Below are positions 32,401 to 40,293 of a stretch of 64,000 nucleotides of DNA, one piece after another. Under the pieces are notes generated by a model. The model was not told the DNA's origin. It saw only the letters and a list, made by a program, of their open reading frames with translations, and made no database searches. The number at the start of each line of letters is the position of its first letter. The first letter of the stretch is position 1. Origin of the DNA: Gemmataceae bacterium (GTDB lineage Bacteria > Planctomycetota > Planctomycetia > Gemmatales > Gemmataceae); assembly GCA_019636445.1 (NCBI GenBank), contig JAHBXO010000026.1:1-64000 (forward strand), in the 5' to 3' direction. A program made the translations under genes and the position numbers.

Positions 32401-34442
32401 CCCCACGTTCCGGTACCGATCGTGATGACGTTGTTCTGGATGGTCGCGTTGGAGTAGTCGAACGCTCCATCGGCCGTCGCGATGGCGAAATCGAGGTTGT
32501 TGAAGCTGTTGTTCTGGACCGTGCCGCCGGTGTAACCGGGGCCGGAGTTCTTGTCCGAGAGCAGAACGCCGTACTTATTCCCCGTTCCACCCGCGACGAT
32601 GTTGAAGCCTTGTAAGATCCCGTTATTGGCCGCGTACTGGAAGCCAACATTCTGACCATTGAGGTCGGCGGACGTCACGGTCGGCGAGCCGGTGCCGGTG
32701 ATGGTCAGCGTGCGATCGATGAGGATGCCGCCGGCGTAACTGCCGGCCGATACATTCACGGTATCGCCGTTGACGGAGGCATTCACGCCGCGCTGGATGC
32801 TGCCGCTGTTGGTGGTGACATACACGTTCTGCGCAACGTAGCGCACAAGGCCGCGGCCTGCGGCGTCGAGGGCGTGATTGATTTCGTCTTCGATCGCGAA
32901 GTTGTTGGTGATCGTGGCGGCATCCTGCTGCCACGTGTTGCCGAGGGCCGAAATACCGGTGTCGTCGGCATTGTCGATCAGGCTGCCGGCGCCGTTGATG
33001 TTGATGGTGTTGTTGCCGAGGTCGCCGGTGACGCCGAGATTCAGGGCACCGCCGCTGTCCACGCGAATGGCGGGGCGGTCAAAGCCGCCGGTGCTCTCCT
33101 GCACGTCGCTGGTGCGGAGCGTGAGGCTGCCATTGTTCTGGATGAGGATGGTCGGGTCGTCGGTGGCCGTCGTGAACGTCATGCCGGAGATCGAAACGCC
33201 GGGGCTGTTCACGATCAGGGCCGGGGATGCACCTTGGAGGATCGTCTGGCCCGCGCCAGCGCCGACGAGAGTGAGCGGCTTGGGCACCGTCACGCCGCTG
33301 TATGTGCCGGCGGCGACGATAATCGTGCTGCCCACGGCGGCCGCGTTGATGATCCCTTGGAGACCGCCGACGGTGACGATCGTCCCGGTACCCGCATCAA
33401 AAGCCGCGCCATCCGGGAAAGAGTTGTCATTGAAGATGTCCGAGATGGATTGCGGCGAGTTGTTCTGAACGAACACGAACGAGGTGTTTACCCCCATCCC
33501 GTCGCCGTCGAAGGTGTTGTTCGTGATCGTCGTTCCGCCGCGGCGCACGCGGAGGGCGGAGCCAAATCGGGTGGTGGTGCCTTCGAACGAGTTGTTTTCG
33601 ATCGTCGAATTGCTGACGTCGATCGTGGCGAGCGTGTTGCCCTGTTCCGTCGGCGCAATCGGGTTGCCAGCGTCATCCGTTAGGCTGATCCCGCCGGCGG
33701 TGCCCGTCAGTTGGTTGTTGGAGAACGTCAGGTTGGTAACGGACCCGACCCCGCCACCGCCGCCGTTGCCAATCACGACAAGTTGTCGCGGGACATTGAC
33801 GAGCGTGTTTTGAGCGGCAAATCCAACTCCGGCCGGATTGGGCCCCAAGAAGGTTTGGCCGGAGAAGATGTTGTCCGTAATAACGAATCCGTTGATGGTC
33901 GCACCGAACTCGCTCACAAGGCCGTGATCGCCATTGGCCTCGATCTCGTTGCCGATGATCGAGAGGTTCATCTGGCCAGTGCCCTGGACGTAGACCGCCC
34001 CGGCTTCAATACCCGCCGTGGGGCCGTCGATACCGACGATGTGGAAGCCCTTATTGATGTCGCCAATCTGCACGCCGATGATGCCCGTCGGGATGAGGAT
34101 TGTGCCGAGCGAAGCACCCGTCGTGCCGATGATCGTCGTGGAGTCCCGACCGTTGTCCGAGAAGAGCGACAGGTTGTTCTTGGTGATCGTGACGTTTTCG
34201 TTGTAGGTTCCGTCGGCCACCTGGATCGTGTCGCCGTCCATCGCGGCATTGATTGCCGCTTGAATTGTGTTGAAAGCTACCGGATAAGTTGTGTTGTCGT
34301 CGTCCACCAGCAGCGTCGCCGGCGTGATGCGGTCTTCGAGGTGCACCATCTGCAGGGCGGGCTTCGCTCCCGCGCGGCGTTGCTTCCGCGAGCTCGAACG
34401 GAACAGGTTGGTCCACTTCCGGCGGTAGGTCGTGAAACTCAT
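26442..34442 (-). CDS. Giant LEDRITPA-type beta-helix surface protein with C-terminal repeat modules
   Basis: The start before SFTTYRRKWTNLFRSSSRK gives 2,666 residues. The N-terminus is a basic stretch followed by VHLEDRITPATLLVDDD, the LEDR-x-TPA signature of planctomycete giant extracellular proteins. Residues about 40-1440 are right-handed parallel beta-helix repeats (TIQAAINAAMDGDTIQVADG, then many N-rich rungs such as NNSFEGTT). Inside are duplicated 110-residue blocks with DFSDLTVHAAGAQ. Residues about 1440-1960 are beta-strand repeats of the GGDGNDVVL and GGDDTMIVNLNAN type. The C-terminus has three beta-sandwich modules (about 1970-2130, 2250-2400, 2513-2666) separated by two Ig-like linkers, two modules with Ca-binding-like GSDxNxDG loops. 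There is no recognised C-terminal anchor or transmembrane helix. A surface or secreted adhesin is the best inference. Confidence 0.85.
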   Translation of the reverse strand: MSFTTYRRKWTNLFRSSSRKQRRAGAKPALQMVHLEDRITPATLLVDDDNTTYPVAFNTIQAAINAAMDGDTIQVADGTYNENVTITKNNLSLFSDNGRDSTTIIGTTGASLGTILIPTGIIGVQIGDINKGFHIVGIDGPTAGIEAGAVYVQGTGQMNLSIIGNEIEANGDHGLVSEFGATINGFVITDNIFSGQTFLGPNPAGVGFAAQNTLVNVPRQLVVIGNGGGGGVGSVTNLTFSNNQLTGTAGGISLTDDAGNPIAPTEQGNTLATIDVSNSTIENNSFEGTTTRFGSALRVRRGGTTITNNTFDGDGMGVNTSFVFVQNNSPQSISDIFNDNSFPDGAAFDAGTGTIVTVGGLQGIINAAAVGSTIIVAAGTYSGVTVPKPLTLVGAGAGQTILQGASPALIVNSPGVSISGMTFTTATDDPTILIQNNGSLTLRTSDVQESTGGFDRPAIRVDSGGALNLGVTGDLGNNTININGAGSLIDNADDTGISALGNTWQQDAATITNNFAIEDEINHALDAAGRGLVRYVAQNVYVTTNSGSIQRGVNASVNGDTVNVSAGSYAGGILIDRTLTITGTGSPTVTSADLNGQNVGFQYAANNGILQGFNIVAGGTGNKYGVLLSDKNSGPGYTGGTVQNNSFNNLDFAIATADGAFDYSNATIQNNVITIGTGTWGIYLTAGGGGHFVYGNNISGGAGTAGILVQFIDNVTIGGTGAGQGNTITGTIGAVLVADANNVSFIGNTVSGVTSDRGSVRVEGNVNGFTINQNSITGGIVPAIRVRQAFSPTPNSNITANNNFLTGNSYAIQVDADGLGTTLDARFNDMSGNTTGSILNNDVDSIVNASGSYFGSSVLATVSAGITGSVDYTPYLNLGTDTSAAAGFQGDFSDLTVHAAGAQVGATGRVQEGVNAIADGSLTGAARELNVAAGTYTENVVLNKPLTMLGAQAGVDARGRVAAESIITPLVPAVRTLELQTGVAGSTIDGFNFAGGSRGIESTSGTLNSLSFVNNIISGFTGSAVFLNDNGTDITVNQNVFDGSSQVGSGAVFHLDQDSFNGFVFTNNNVVNGGIGNTGFFVDGNHNVGPSLSRNPLISGNLISGNQTGMNLGRFAFTGGSISNNVFSFNDFDGLQGGIQNSIIAQNTFTVNGRSGLALTGFGGAGDPTRGAQNNTITENFFSANAVEDLLYSSGQFPGTISTNNAFNNSFGSATAITYSGTEIINNSRNAFGSASFSTVSAKINSVNNKIDFTPYITNSADASAAAGFQGDFSDLTVHAAGAQAGMTGRITEGYNALDASGMGGGVLRVIAGTYTDDIDLTAMGDKEVTLAPGSSPGQVTVNGNLTLSANDTLEIEIGGLNAASDYDNLIVNGTVTLGGATLDVQQFAGFTLSTLVAQSFTIIDNDGTDLVMGEFFGLPEGEQIVYAGGILYITYQGGDGNDVVLNNYPVINGTANGDTVTITPTATGYDYTLNGNPTVSVVGTIPFAFNGLGGDDTMIVNLNANPIPTIFYDGGDQDTPANAGANTVFGDVLVVVDTAMVGTHTVTYTGAGTLPMTGGFAGTVAVMGENTINFTGLEPVDIVNMAVVNITFANADDAITIAEGLDSATNSLAALVVSGTSGGVAFEQVHLRNNAQVNIDTTTVVGNDTIEITGAANTHGNANLSITTGGGTDSVSVTGAATFSGTLSIATGAGADTVTISAAINGTSASVSTAGDADSIVVSATGTAPLTLDGGAAGDSYTVNVGTLVGTVAVADTGAGVGDSLTVNGTSGVDTFEVNTATGGNATVAVNTTQIVTYTNTIETLNLDGGDDADTYNVFFAQGVGSFLPATVNIADTGMTAGDVANVSGTDNADSIDVNFTATRTTTLGGESVRYVNGNLETLNVFSKAGNDVVFAKAVSLPGGPVVNLNGGSPSNPTPLPGDILVLDVTGMMGLNTSNIKTPAGSVTSSSHNALSWVDFETIPTPIGLGGTFDFGTKTSPVQVGPYVVPPPGSYWVGVSNTDTYASKGYYGWTSPVNSTDRGAASPNPTLTTFHNVLRDSNWFGPLNVTGTFNVAVAAGDYQVSVTIGDTAVVMDSIFVTIEGLATPIAVQKGLQGQFSTVTGIGSDANADGKIAITIVDKAGTHSYWHVNAIDVRPVGLVSPVTITPVGGVGTKVADGLSTTSYTAAGFFPNAIVTIDTTGGKITTTDVDPFLLGVQVKADASGVATFDLQHPTGNADVTLTASAAIVVDAKGTFTQSFTLTPSQKIDFNSATSPTEPGYLGVSNALYAGTASNGLGWQGPVSLGDRGAASGTALFRDFVFNLQGAANAGTFVIDLPTGAPHVITVYLGDPATARDRMQIEVADSPTTFAPVSQALTEIRSLKTNSLSFTVTPYANGGTFQTRLRFSDLGGTQNGWSVQGIEYRTLASQGVLGVTPVAPVMGNGTAVTNYVITGGAVGGLVTLSSQFGAIQGTDASALYDGFQVQLDGSGGGSFTIQSPVVAAGTLASKVSLVAVNGSHAATFTQDYMGAKVRYDFGSSVLGNVATGFTYLSGSQIATAQNGVGFKAVAGEYDRNPTTYPNVSKTSDPALFRDAVSGAGSGTFRVLVGTGATDVPVKVYSYDAFSSRGPITVTAEGGTKQTLTPSMTTPAVYNVVGSDTDMDGFLDITVSGNAIWMMNGIEVG
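30580..31840. repeat. Two diverged copies of a ~110-bp block in the giant gene
   Basis: Blocks at about 30580-30690 and 31733-31840 are clearly similar in base sequence and both encode AAAGFQGDFSDLTVHAAGAQ. They bracket the AT-richer part of the gene and could recombine with each other. Confidence 0.7.
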
Positions 34443-34684
34443 GGGGCAACTCACAGGGGAAGGAAGAGGAATCGGTTTCAGGTTGGGTTGTCCGAGACGG
34501 GAGACCGATCCGAGAACCGCCGCGGCGGTCGTCGGAGAATCGGAGGAAGCCGCGTCCCGGGTGCAAGTCGTGCGGTCCGCGTAGTCGGCCAACTTTCGCA
34601 GGCTTACGCAGTCCGCATACTCCGAAGAGATTACCGACGCGCAAAAATCGATTCAAGCAATTTGTGGAAAACTTTTCAGAACCA

Positions 34685-35584
34685 TCAATCGGTCGGGCTG
34701 GAATAATCGTCACTGCGACCGAACCAGCGGATCAGGTCGTCGGCGATTTCGGGGTGGCGGTCGGCGAGGTTGTTGGCTTCGTGGGGGTCTTCGGGCCGGC
34801 GGTAGAGGCGGTCGCAAACCATTGCTTGATCGGGAGTTGCGGGCCGGACGATCGCGGTCCATTCGGCGGTGCGGAGCGCGCGGAGGGTACCGTCGGCGTC
34901 GTGGGTGAGGGCGACCGGTGCCACGATTGACCGAACGGTCGCCAGTATCTCGGATTCATCGGACCAATTCTTTCCCTCTTCATCCGCAATCAGGTTCGTT
35001 CGCCCGAGCGCCCGCGCCAGCGCACCCGGTTGGGTGAATCCGTCGACGCGTTCGCCGGCACCGGTGCCGCCGGGGAGCCGGAGGATGAGGGGCAGATGGC
35101 AGAGTTCGGCGTGGGCGGGGCTGCCGTTCGGCCCGACGACGCCGTGCTCGCCGAGGGGGAAGCCGCGGTCCGACGTGAGGAGGATGGCGGAGCCGTCGGC
35201 GCGGCATTCGTCGAAGAATCGGCCGAGTTTGGCGTCCAGCCGGGTGAGGACGGCGGCGTAGCTGAAGTGCAAGGCATCCCAGGCGTCGAGGTCGTCCGGG
35301 GCGAACGGGGCCGGCTCGCGGACGGGTGCGAGGCCTTCGGAGTCTTCGGCGTAGGTGTCGAAGACGTCGGCGGGGACGGCCCAGGGGGGGACGAGATCAT
35401 CGAACCGAACGACGGGGGCGGCGTAGGACTCGGATTGGCCGTCGGTGCGGTCGCCGATGTGGCGTTCGAAGACGACGCCTTCGGCGGCGAGGCGGTCGAG
35501 GTGGGGGGTGGCGACCCATTCGTTGCCGTAGGCGCCGAGCCAGCGGGCGGCGAGGTTGCGGACGAGGACGACGGCGAGCTTCAT
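34685..35584 (-). CDS. Degenerate sulfatase-like protein
   Basis: This 299-residue protein keeps the outline of a sulfatase/arylsulfatase: LGAYGNEWVATPHLDRLAAEGVVFER near the N-terminus, a middle section LDAKLGRFFDECRADGSAILLTSDRGFPLGEHG, and a C-terminal LYRRPEDPHEANNLA. Key parts are missing. The Asp-Asp pair that normally precedes the LGAYGN block is replaced by Arg-Asn, and there is no C/S-x-P-x-R motif for formylglycine formation. The protein is also about 150-200 residues shorter than typical sulfatases, the deletion falling right after the first conserved block. It is probably inactive as a sulfatase, although the open frame suggests it is still expressed. It is divergent from the ABC permease gene by 41 bp. 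Confidence 0.75.
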   Translation of the reverse strand: MKLAVVLVRNLAARWLGAYGNEWVATPHLDRLAAEGVVFERHIGDRTDGQSESYAAPVVRFDDLVPPWAVPADVFDTYAEDSEGLAPVREPAPFAPDDLDAWDALHFSYAAVLTRLDAKLGRFFDECRADGSAILLTSDRGFPLGEHGVVGPNGSPAHAELCHLPLILRLPGGTGAGERVDGFTQPGALARALGRTNLIADEEGKNWSDESEILATVRSIVAPVALTHDADGTLRALRTAEWTAIVRPATPDQAMVCDRLYRRPEDPHEANNLADRHPEIADDLIRWFGRSDDYSSPTD

Positions 35585-35625
35585 GGTTATAGACTAGCGA
35601 CACCTGTGTTGTTCGGGAGAATGGC

Positions 35626-37467
35626 GTGCTTGGGCCGATCTTTCTGCGGGAACTGGCGACGGTGCCGCGTCGCAAGGGACACTTCCCGACCCGCGCGGCC
35701 CTGCTCGGCCTGCTGGCGATCCTGGGCGTGACGCTGTGGCAGGCGACGGTGGGCTTCACGAAGTCCGCCACGCTGGGCGAGACGGCGCGGTTCGGGCTGC
35801 TGTATTTCCAGATCGTGGTTTACGTCGAGCTGCTGCTGCTGCTGTTCTTCGCGGCGCTGTCGGCGGCGAGCACGGTCTCGCAGGAGAAGGATCGGCGCAC
35901 GTTCATCTTGCTGCTGCTGACGGACATGAAGGATTACGAGATCGTGCTGGGCAAGCTGCTGGGCAGCCTGCTGCCGCTGACGGCGATGCTGCTCACCACC
36001 GTCCCCGTTCTCGCGATGTTGCTGCTGTTGGGGGGCATCGACCCGACGCAGGTGATCCAGGCCGCGGTGGTGCTGGCGACGGCGGCGTACGCGGCGGGTT
36101 CGCTCGGCGGCCTCGTGGCGCTGTGGCGCGAGCGTACGTACCAGGCACTGGCGCTGTCGGTGCTGGCGCTGGTGCTTTACATCTGCTTCGCGCTGGCGAT
36201 CGGGCAGGTTGGGGCGCTCTTTACGGACGCCGTGAACTGGACCGTGGTGCAGGCCTGGTTCGATCCGTTTCTGGCGATGCAGTCGGTTCTGGAGCCGCCG
36301 GCGAACGGGTGGAAGGTGCTGCCGCCGGCGTACGGGTTCGCGATCGTGATGGGCGGGTTCTTCGTGGTGCTGAACACCGTCGGCATCTGGAAGCTGCGGA
36401 AGTGGAACCCGTCCGGCGAGCCGATCATGCAGCGGGAGGGGCCGGGCGTCGACCCCGAGGCGAACCTGAACGCGGACGAATTGAAGCAGTTCCGCGCGAA
36501 GGCGCACGCGGCGCCGGGCATGGTACGCGCGGTGGGTAGGAACCCGATCCTGTGGCGCGAGACGAAGACGCTGGCGTACGGCCGCCGGCCGCTGCTGGTG
36601 AAGCTGGCGTTCGGCATCGTGCTGGCGCTGATCCTGTATTTCGCCTACGGGGAGCTGACGGCGCCCGGCGGCCGCACGGCTTACGCCGCAGCCTACGGTT
36701 TGGTGCCCGTCGTGGTGCTGAGCATGCTGCTCGTGGCGGCGCAGGCGGTCACCTCGATCACCTCCGAGCGCGACGGCGGGGCGCTGGATATTCTCCTCGT
36801 CACGGACATCTCGCCGTACGAGTTCGTTTTCGGCAAGCTTCTCGGCGTGATCCAGAACTGTTGGCAGTTCATCGTCCCGCCGCTGCTGATGACCGTCGGC
36901 TACGCGGCCGTCGGCGCACTCACCAAGACGCCGCCGACGCTGGGGGCGGTCGAGCAGTTCCTCTTCAACCTCGCGCCGCTGGTGGCGACCGCCGGCGCGA
37001 TCCTGCTGCTGTTCGCCTTCGCGATCGTCCTCGGCCTGCACGTGGCCCTGCGCCTGACGAACAGCCGGCTGGCGATCGTCAACACGCTCGGCACCGTCTT
37101 CTTCCTCTGCGTCGGCACGCTGATCTGCATCTACACGATCGTCATCAACGGCGGCAGCTTCGCGAACCAGTGGCTCTCGTTCATCGCCTTCCTGGTGTTG
37201 GGGATCGGCGGCCTTGTCTGGGTGCTCAGCGCCGACCGGCCCTCAACCGCGCTGACGATCGGCTCGGTGGCGTGTCCATTGGCGATGTTCTATTGCGTGA
37301 CGAACGTGCTGATCGCGAAGCCGGGCACGGACGAATCGGCCGACCCGCTGGTGCCGTTCCTCACGCTGGCGGGCGCGTTCGGCTTCACGATCGCGGCGAT
37401 GCTGGTGCCCCTCTTGAGCGAGTTCGACGTGGCGCTTGGCCGCACGACGGCGGCGAACGAGGAGTGA
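35626..37467 (+). CDS. ABC-2-type transporter permease, internally duplicated
   Basis: This 613-residue polytopic membrane protein starts at GTG behind GGGAGA. It has two halves with the same pattern. Each begins with a cytoplasmic segment (FLRELATVPRRKGHF in the first, NPILWRETKTLAYGRRP in the second), a helix pair, then the landmark LLLLTDMKDYEIVLGKLLG or ILLVTDISPYEFVFGKLLG, and four more helices. This is the ABC-2 permease architecture of Gld/NosY-like exporters fused in tandem. No ATP-binding gene is next to it, so its ATPase must be encoded elsewhere. Substrate is unknown; it converges on the feo operon. Confidence 0.8.
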   Translation: MLGPIFLRELATVPRRKGHFPTRAALLGLLAILGVTLWQATVGFTKSATLGETARFGLLYFQIVVYVELLLLLFFAALSAASTVSQEKDRRTFILLLLTDMKDYEIVLGKLLGSLLPLTAMLLTTVPVLAMLLLLGGIDPTQVIQAAVVLATAAYAAGSLGGLVALWRERTYQALALSVLALVLYICFALAIGQVGALFTDAVNWTVVQAWFDPFLAMQSVLEPPANGWKVLPPAYGFAIVMGGFFVVLNTVGIWKLRKWNPSGEPIMQREGPGVDPEANLNADELKQFRAKAHAAPGMVRAVGRNPILWRETKTLAYGRRPLLVKLAFGIVLALILYFAYGELTAPGGRTAYAAAYGLVPVVVLSMLLVAAQAVTSITSERDGGALDILLVTDISPYEFVFGKLLGVIQNCWQFIVPPLLMTVGYAAVGALTKTPPTLGAVEQFLFNLAPLVATAGAILLLFAFAIVLGLHVALRLTNSRLAIVNTLGTVFFLCVGTLICIYTIVINGGSFANQWLSFIAFLVLGIGGLVWVLSADRPSTALTIGSVACPLAMFYCVTNVLIAKPGTDESADPLVPFLTLAGAFGFTIAAMLVPLLSEFDVALGRTTAANEE

Positions 37468-37474
37468 GCGGGAT

Positions 37475-37651
37475 TCAATCCGCCCGCGGCAGGGCAACAC
37501 GGCCGCGCTTCGAATCGGCTTCGGCTCCGCACTTCCCGCAGCCGGAACCACAGCCGGGTTTCTTCCCGAAGACAGTGCGGATCGCCACGCGGGCGAGATA
37601 AACGATCGCGGTGAAGACGAGGATGCCGACTCCGGGGGTCTGCCAGTCCAT
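37475..37651 (-). CDS. FeoB-associated Cys-rich small membrane protein
   Basis: This 58-residue protein has one membrane helix (VGILVFTAIVYLARVAI) followed by KKPGCGSGCGKCGAE, with three cysteines in a CxxxCxxC pattern, then a basic tail. It matches the FeoB-associated Cys-rich protein family in size and layout. Its ATG overlaps the feoB stop codon in TGATG, so it is translationally coupled to feoB. The role is inferred to be handing over or sensing Fe(II) at FeoB. Confidence 0.8.
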   Translation of the reverse strand: MDWQTPGVGILVFTAIVYLARVAIRTVFGKKPGCGSGCGKCGAEADSKRGRVALPRAD

Positions 37652-39822
37652 CACGCGCCTCCGTCCACGAGGAGCCGGCCGACCTGGAAGACGACGAGCG
37701 CCGCAATGTACGCCAGCGCCGTCATGTAAGCGAACGTGAACGCCGGCCACGCCCAGCTCTTGGTCTCGCGACGGATCACCGCAAGGGTGCTGACACACTG
37801 GCAGCAGAGCGCGAAGAAGACCATGACCGAGAACGCCGTCGGCACGGCGTAACGCCCGCGCTCGGGTTCTTCGGTCCAGCGGGCCTTGATCTCGTCCTGG
37901 AGTTGTTCTTCCTTCTCCTCGTCCACGTCGCCCTGATCGTAGAGAATGCCAAGCGTGCCGACGATCACTTCGCGCGCCGGGAAGCTGGCGAGGGCGGCGA
38001 CGCCGATTTTCCAGTCCCAGCCGAGCGGGCGGAAGACCGGTTCGAGCGACCGGCCGAACTGGCCGAGCAGGGAGTTCCGCTTCCACTCGCCGCGGAGTTC
38101 GTTTGCCTGTTTCTCCAGCGACTCCTTCGCGTCGTCTTCGGCGGTCTCGGCCTGCTCGGCGATCTCCGCGAGCTTCGCGTCGTACTTCGCGCCGCTGGCG
38201 TCGGTATTCGGGAAGTAGAGCAGCGCCCAGATGAGGATCATCGACGCGAGAATCAGCGTGCCGGCGCGGCGGAGGAACGCCCAGCCGGCTTCGAGCATGC
38301 GCCGGACGATGGCTCGAATCGCAGGCCGTTTGTACTGCGGAAGTTCCATCACGAAGACCGGAGTTTCGCCCTTGAGGAGCGTACGTTTGAGGAGCAGCGC
38401 GACGAGCGGGGCGACGACGAAGCCGATCAGGTACATGCCAAAGAGCGCGAGGCCGGGGAGCCAGAAGGGGCGATCCTTGGTGAGGAACGCGCCGATGAGC
38501 AGGCCGTAGACGGGCAGGCGCGCCGAACAACTCATGAGCGGGGCGACGAGGATGGTGGCCAGGCGGTCGCGGCGGTTCTCGATGACGCGCGTGGCCATGA
38601 CGCCGGGGATGGCGCACGCCACGGAAGAGAGCAGCGGGATGAACGATTTGCCACTAAGGCCGCAGCGGCTCATGATCTTGTCCATGAGGAAGGCGGCGCG
38701 GGCCATGTAGCCGCAGTCTTCGAGGATGGCAATGAAGGCGAAAAGGAAGAGGATCTGCGGGAGGAAGACGACGACGCCACCGACACCGGCGACGACGCCG
38801 TCGACGAGCAGGGCACGAAGCGGGCCAGGGGTCATTACCGATTCGATTCCATCGCCGATCTTTTTGAAGCCTTCCTTGATGGCGTCCATCGGAATGGAGG
38901 CGAAGACGAAGATCGCCTGGAAGACGACGAACATGATCGCGAGGAAGACGAGCGTGCCCCAGACCTTGTGGGTGAGCACCTTGTCAAGCCGGTCGGTGCG
39001 TGTGACGGGTCGCTGGCTCGGTTTCCTGACCGCTACGGACGCAACCTGGCGAATCCAGGCGTAGCGTGCCTTCGCTTCAGCGGCGGGGATCGGGTGACCG
39101 GACCCGATGAGTCGCAGGCGGGCGGCTTCGAGCTTCGCGGCAAGCGCGGGGCCGTGCTTCGTTGTCAACCAGGATTCGGCGTAGCCGCCGATGTCCAGCA
39201 ACAGCCGACGTGCGAGGAATGTCGGCACGGAGCCGTTCAATTCGTTGGCCAGCGACTCGGTCTCACGCTCGATGGCTTCGGGAAGCGGGGGGCGAGACGG
39301 GGGCGGCGTGCCGGCGGCGGCGAGGATCGCGGCCTTCAGCTTGTCCAAACCGATACCCGCGTTCGCCTGAATCGCGACGACGGGTAGTCCCGTGGATTGA
39401 GACAACTTCTCGATATCGACGCCGATCCCCTGCTTTGCGGCGACGTCCACCATGTTGACGGCGAGCACGACCGGCACGCCGAGTTCCATCAGCTGGGTCG
39501 TGAGGTACAAATGGCGTTCGAGGTTGGACGCGTCCACGATGGCGAGAATGGCGTCGGGGCGTTTCTCCTCCGGCCGCCGGCCAAGAAGCAGGTCGACGGC
39601 GACCATCTCGTCGGGGCTGCGTGCCGCGAGACTGTAGGTACCGGGGAGGTCGATGAATTCGACGGCGCGGCCGTCGATCGTCGCGAGTCCCTTTTTCAGT
39701 TCGACCGTGACGCCGGGGTAGTTGCCGACATGCTGGCGAAGACCGGAAAGAGCATTGAAAAGGGTGGATTTCCCCGCATTCGGGTTTCCGACAAGCGCGA
39801 CGGTCAGCGGTAGTGGCGTCAT
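37651..39822 (-). CDS. feoB: Ferrous iron transporter B
   Basis: This 723-residue Fe(II) transporter has an N-terminal cytoplasmic G domain: G1 GNPNAGKST (12-20), a G2 region around NYPGVTVE, G3 DLPG, and G4 NMVD (about 122-125). A helical linker and two Gate-type polytopic domains follow (SCSARLPVYGLLIGAFL, GAFLTKDRPFWLPG, and a C-terminal FSVMVFFALCCQCVSTLAVI). The CQC in the late helix is typical of FeoB. It is the third gene of a four-gene operon with overlapping start and stop codons on both sides (ATGA with feoA, TGATG with the Cys-rich gene). An iron-responsive palindrome lies upstream of the operon. Confidence 0.95.
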   Translation of the reverse strand: MTPLPLTVALVGNPNAGKSTLFNALSGLRQHVGNYPGVTVELKKGLATIDGRAVEFIDLPGTYSLAARSPDEMVAVDLLLGRRPEEKRPDAILAIVDASNLERHLYLTTQLMELGVPVVLAVNMVDVAAKQGIGVDIEKLSQSTGLPVVAIQANAGIGLDKLKAAILAAAGTPPPSRPPLPEAIERETESLANELNGSVPTFLARRLLLDIGGYAESWLTTKHGPALAAKLEAARLRLIGSGHPIPAAEAKARYAWIRQVASVAVRKPSQRPVTRTDRLDKVLTHKVWGTLVFLAIMFVVFQAIFVFASIPMDAIKEGFKKIGDGIESVMTPGPLRALLVDGVVAGVGGVVVFLPQILFLFAFIAILEDCGYMARAAFLMDKIMSRCGLSGKSFIPLLSSVACAIPGVMATRVIENRRDRLATILVAPLMSCSARLPVYGLLIGAFLTKDRPFWLPGLALFGMYLIGFVVAPLVALLLKRTLLKGETPVFVMELPQYKRPAIRAIVRRMLEAGWAFLRRAGTLILASMILIWALLYFPNTDASGAKYDAKLAEIAEQAETAEDDAKESLEKQANELRGEWKRNSLLGQFGRSLEPVFRPLGWDWKIGVAALASFPAREVIVGTLGILYDQGDVDEEKEEQLQDEIKARWTEEPERGRYAVPTAFSVMVFFALCCQCVSTLAVIRRETKSWAWPAFTFAYMTALAYIAALVVFQVGRLLVDGGA

Positions 39823-40046
39823 GGGGTACGAACTTGGATTCCCGCGGCTTCGCTCTTGCGGAGGCTCAGGCGAGTGTTGCCGGTGCGAATTTCGATCGGA
39901 TCGCCGAGGGGGGCGGTGGCGAGGAATTCGATGGTCTCACCTTCGCAGAGTCCGAACTCATAGAGCCGTTGCACGAGGGCGGGGTCGCCGGCGATGGCTT
40001 CGACGACGGCCGACTGGCCGGGGCGAAGGTCGTTGAGGGTAGGCAT
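39819..40046 (-). CDS. feoA: FeoA-domain protein 2
   Basis: This 75-residue FeoA (SH3-like) protein begins MPTLNDLRPGQSAVVEAIAG. It has the family core LVQRLYEFGLCEGETIEFLATAPLGDPIEIRTG and ends with the SLRKSEAAGIQV strand. Its ATG overlaps the stop of the preceding FeoA gene (TGATG) and its own TGA overlaps the feoB ATG (ATGA). FeoA binds the FeoB G domain region and is needed for Fe(II) uptake. Two separate FeoA proteins in one operon are less common than one. Confidence 0.9.
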   Translation of the reverse strand: MPTLNDLRPGQSAVVEAIAGDPALVQRLYEFGLCEGETIEFLATAPLGDPIEIRTGNTRLSLRKSEAAGIQVRTP

Positions 40047-40279
40047 CACTCGGCCCCGCACAGGGGGCGGACAAGGATTTGCGAGCATTCACTGCCACGG
40101 AGGCAGAGCCGGCCATTCGCGACTTGCAAGAGGCAGGGGGTGCCGGGCTGGACGACGCAGAGCCGGGCACCTTCGCGAAGGCCGAGTTCCGCGAGGCGGC
40201 CAACCCAAGCGGGGTCGCCGGCGACCTCGGCCACCTCGGCGTGTTCGCCGGCCCGCATCATGTCCAGAGGAAGCAGCAT
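40046..40279 (-). CDS. feoA: FeoA-domain protein 1
   Basis: This 77-residue FeoA paralogue is the first gene of the feo operon. It begins MLLPLDMMRAGEHAEVAEVAG and keeps the RLAELGLREGARLCVVQPG core and the C-terminal SECSQILV. It is clearly diverged from the following FeoA gene and has four cysteines, whereas the second has one. The palindrome 15 bp upstream of its start codon is a likely operator. Confidence 0.88.
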   Translation of the reverse strand: MLLPLDMMRAGEHAEVAEVAGDPAWVGRLAELGLREGARLCVVQPGTPCLLQVANGRLCLRGSECSQILVRPLCGAE

Positions 40280-40293
40280 GGGCGCAACGTCTA

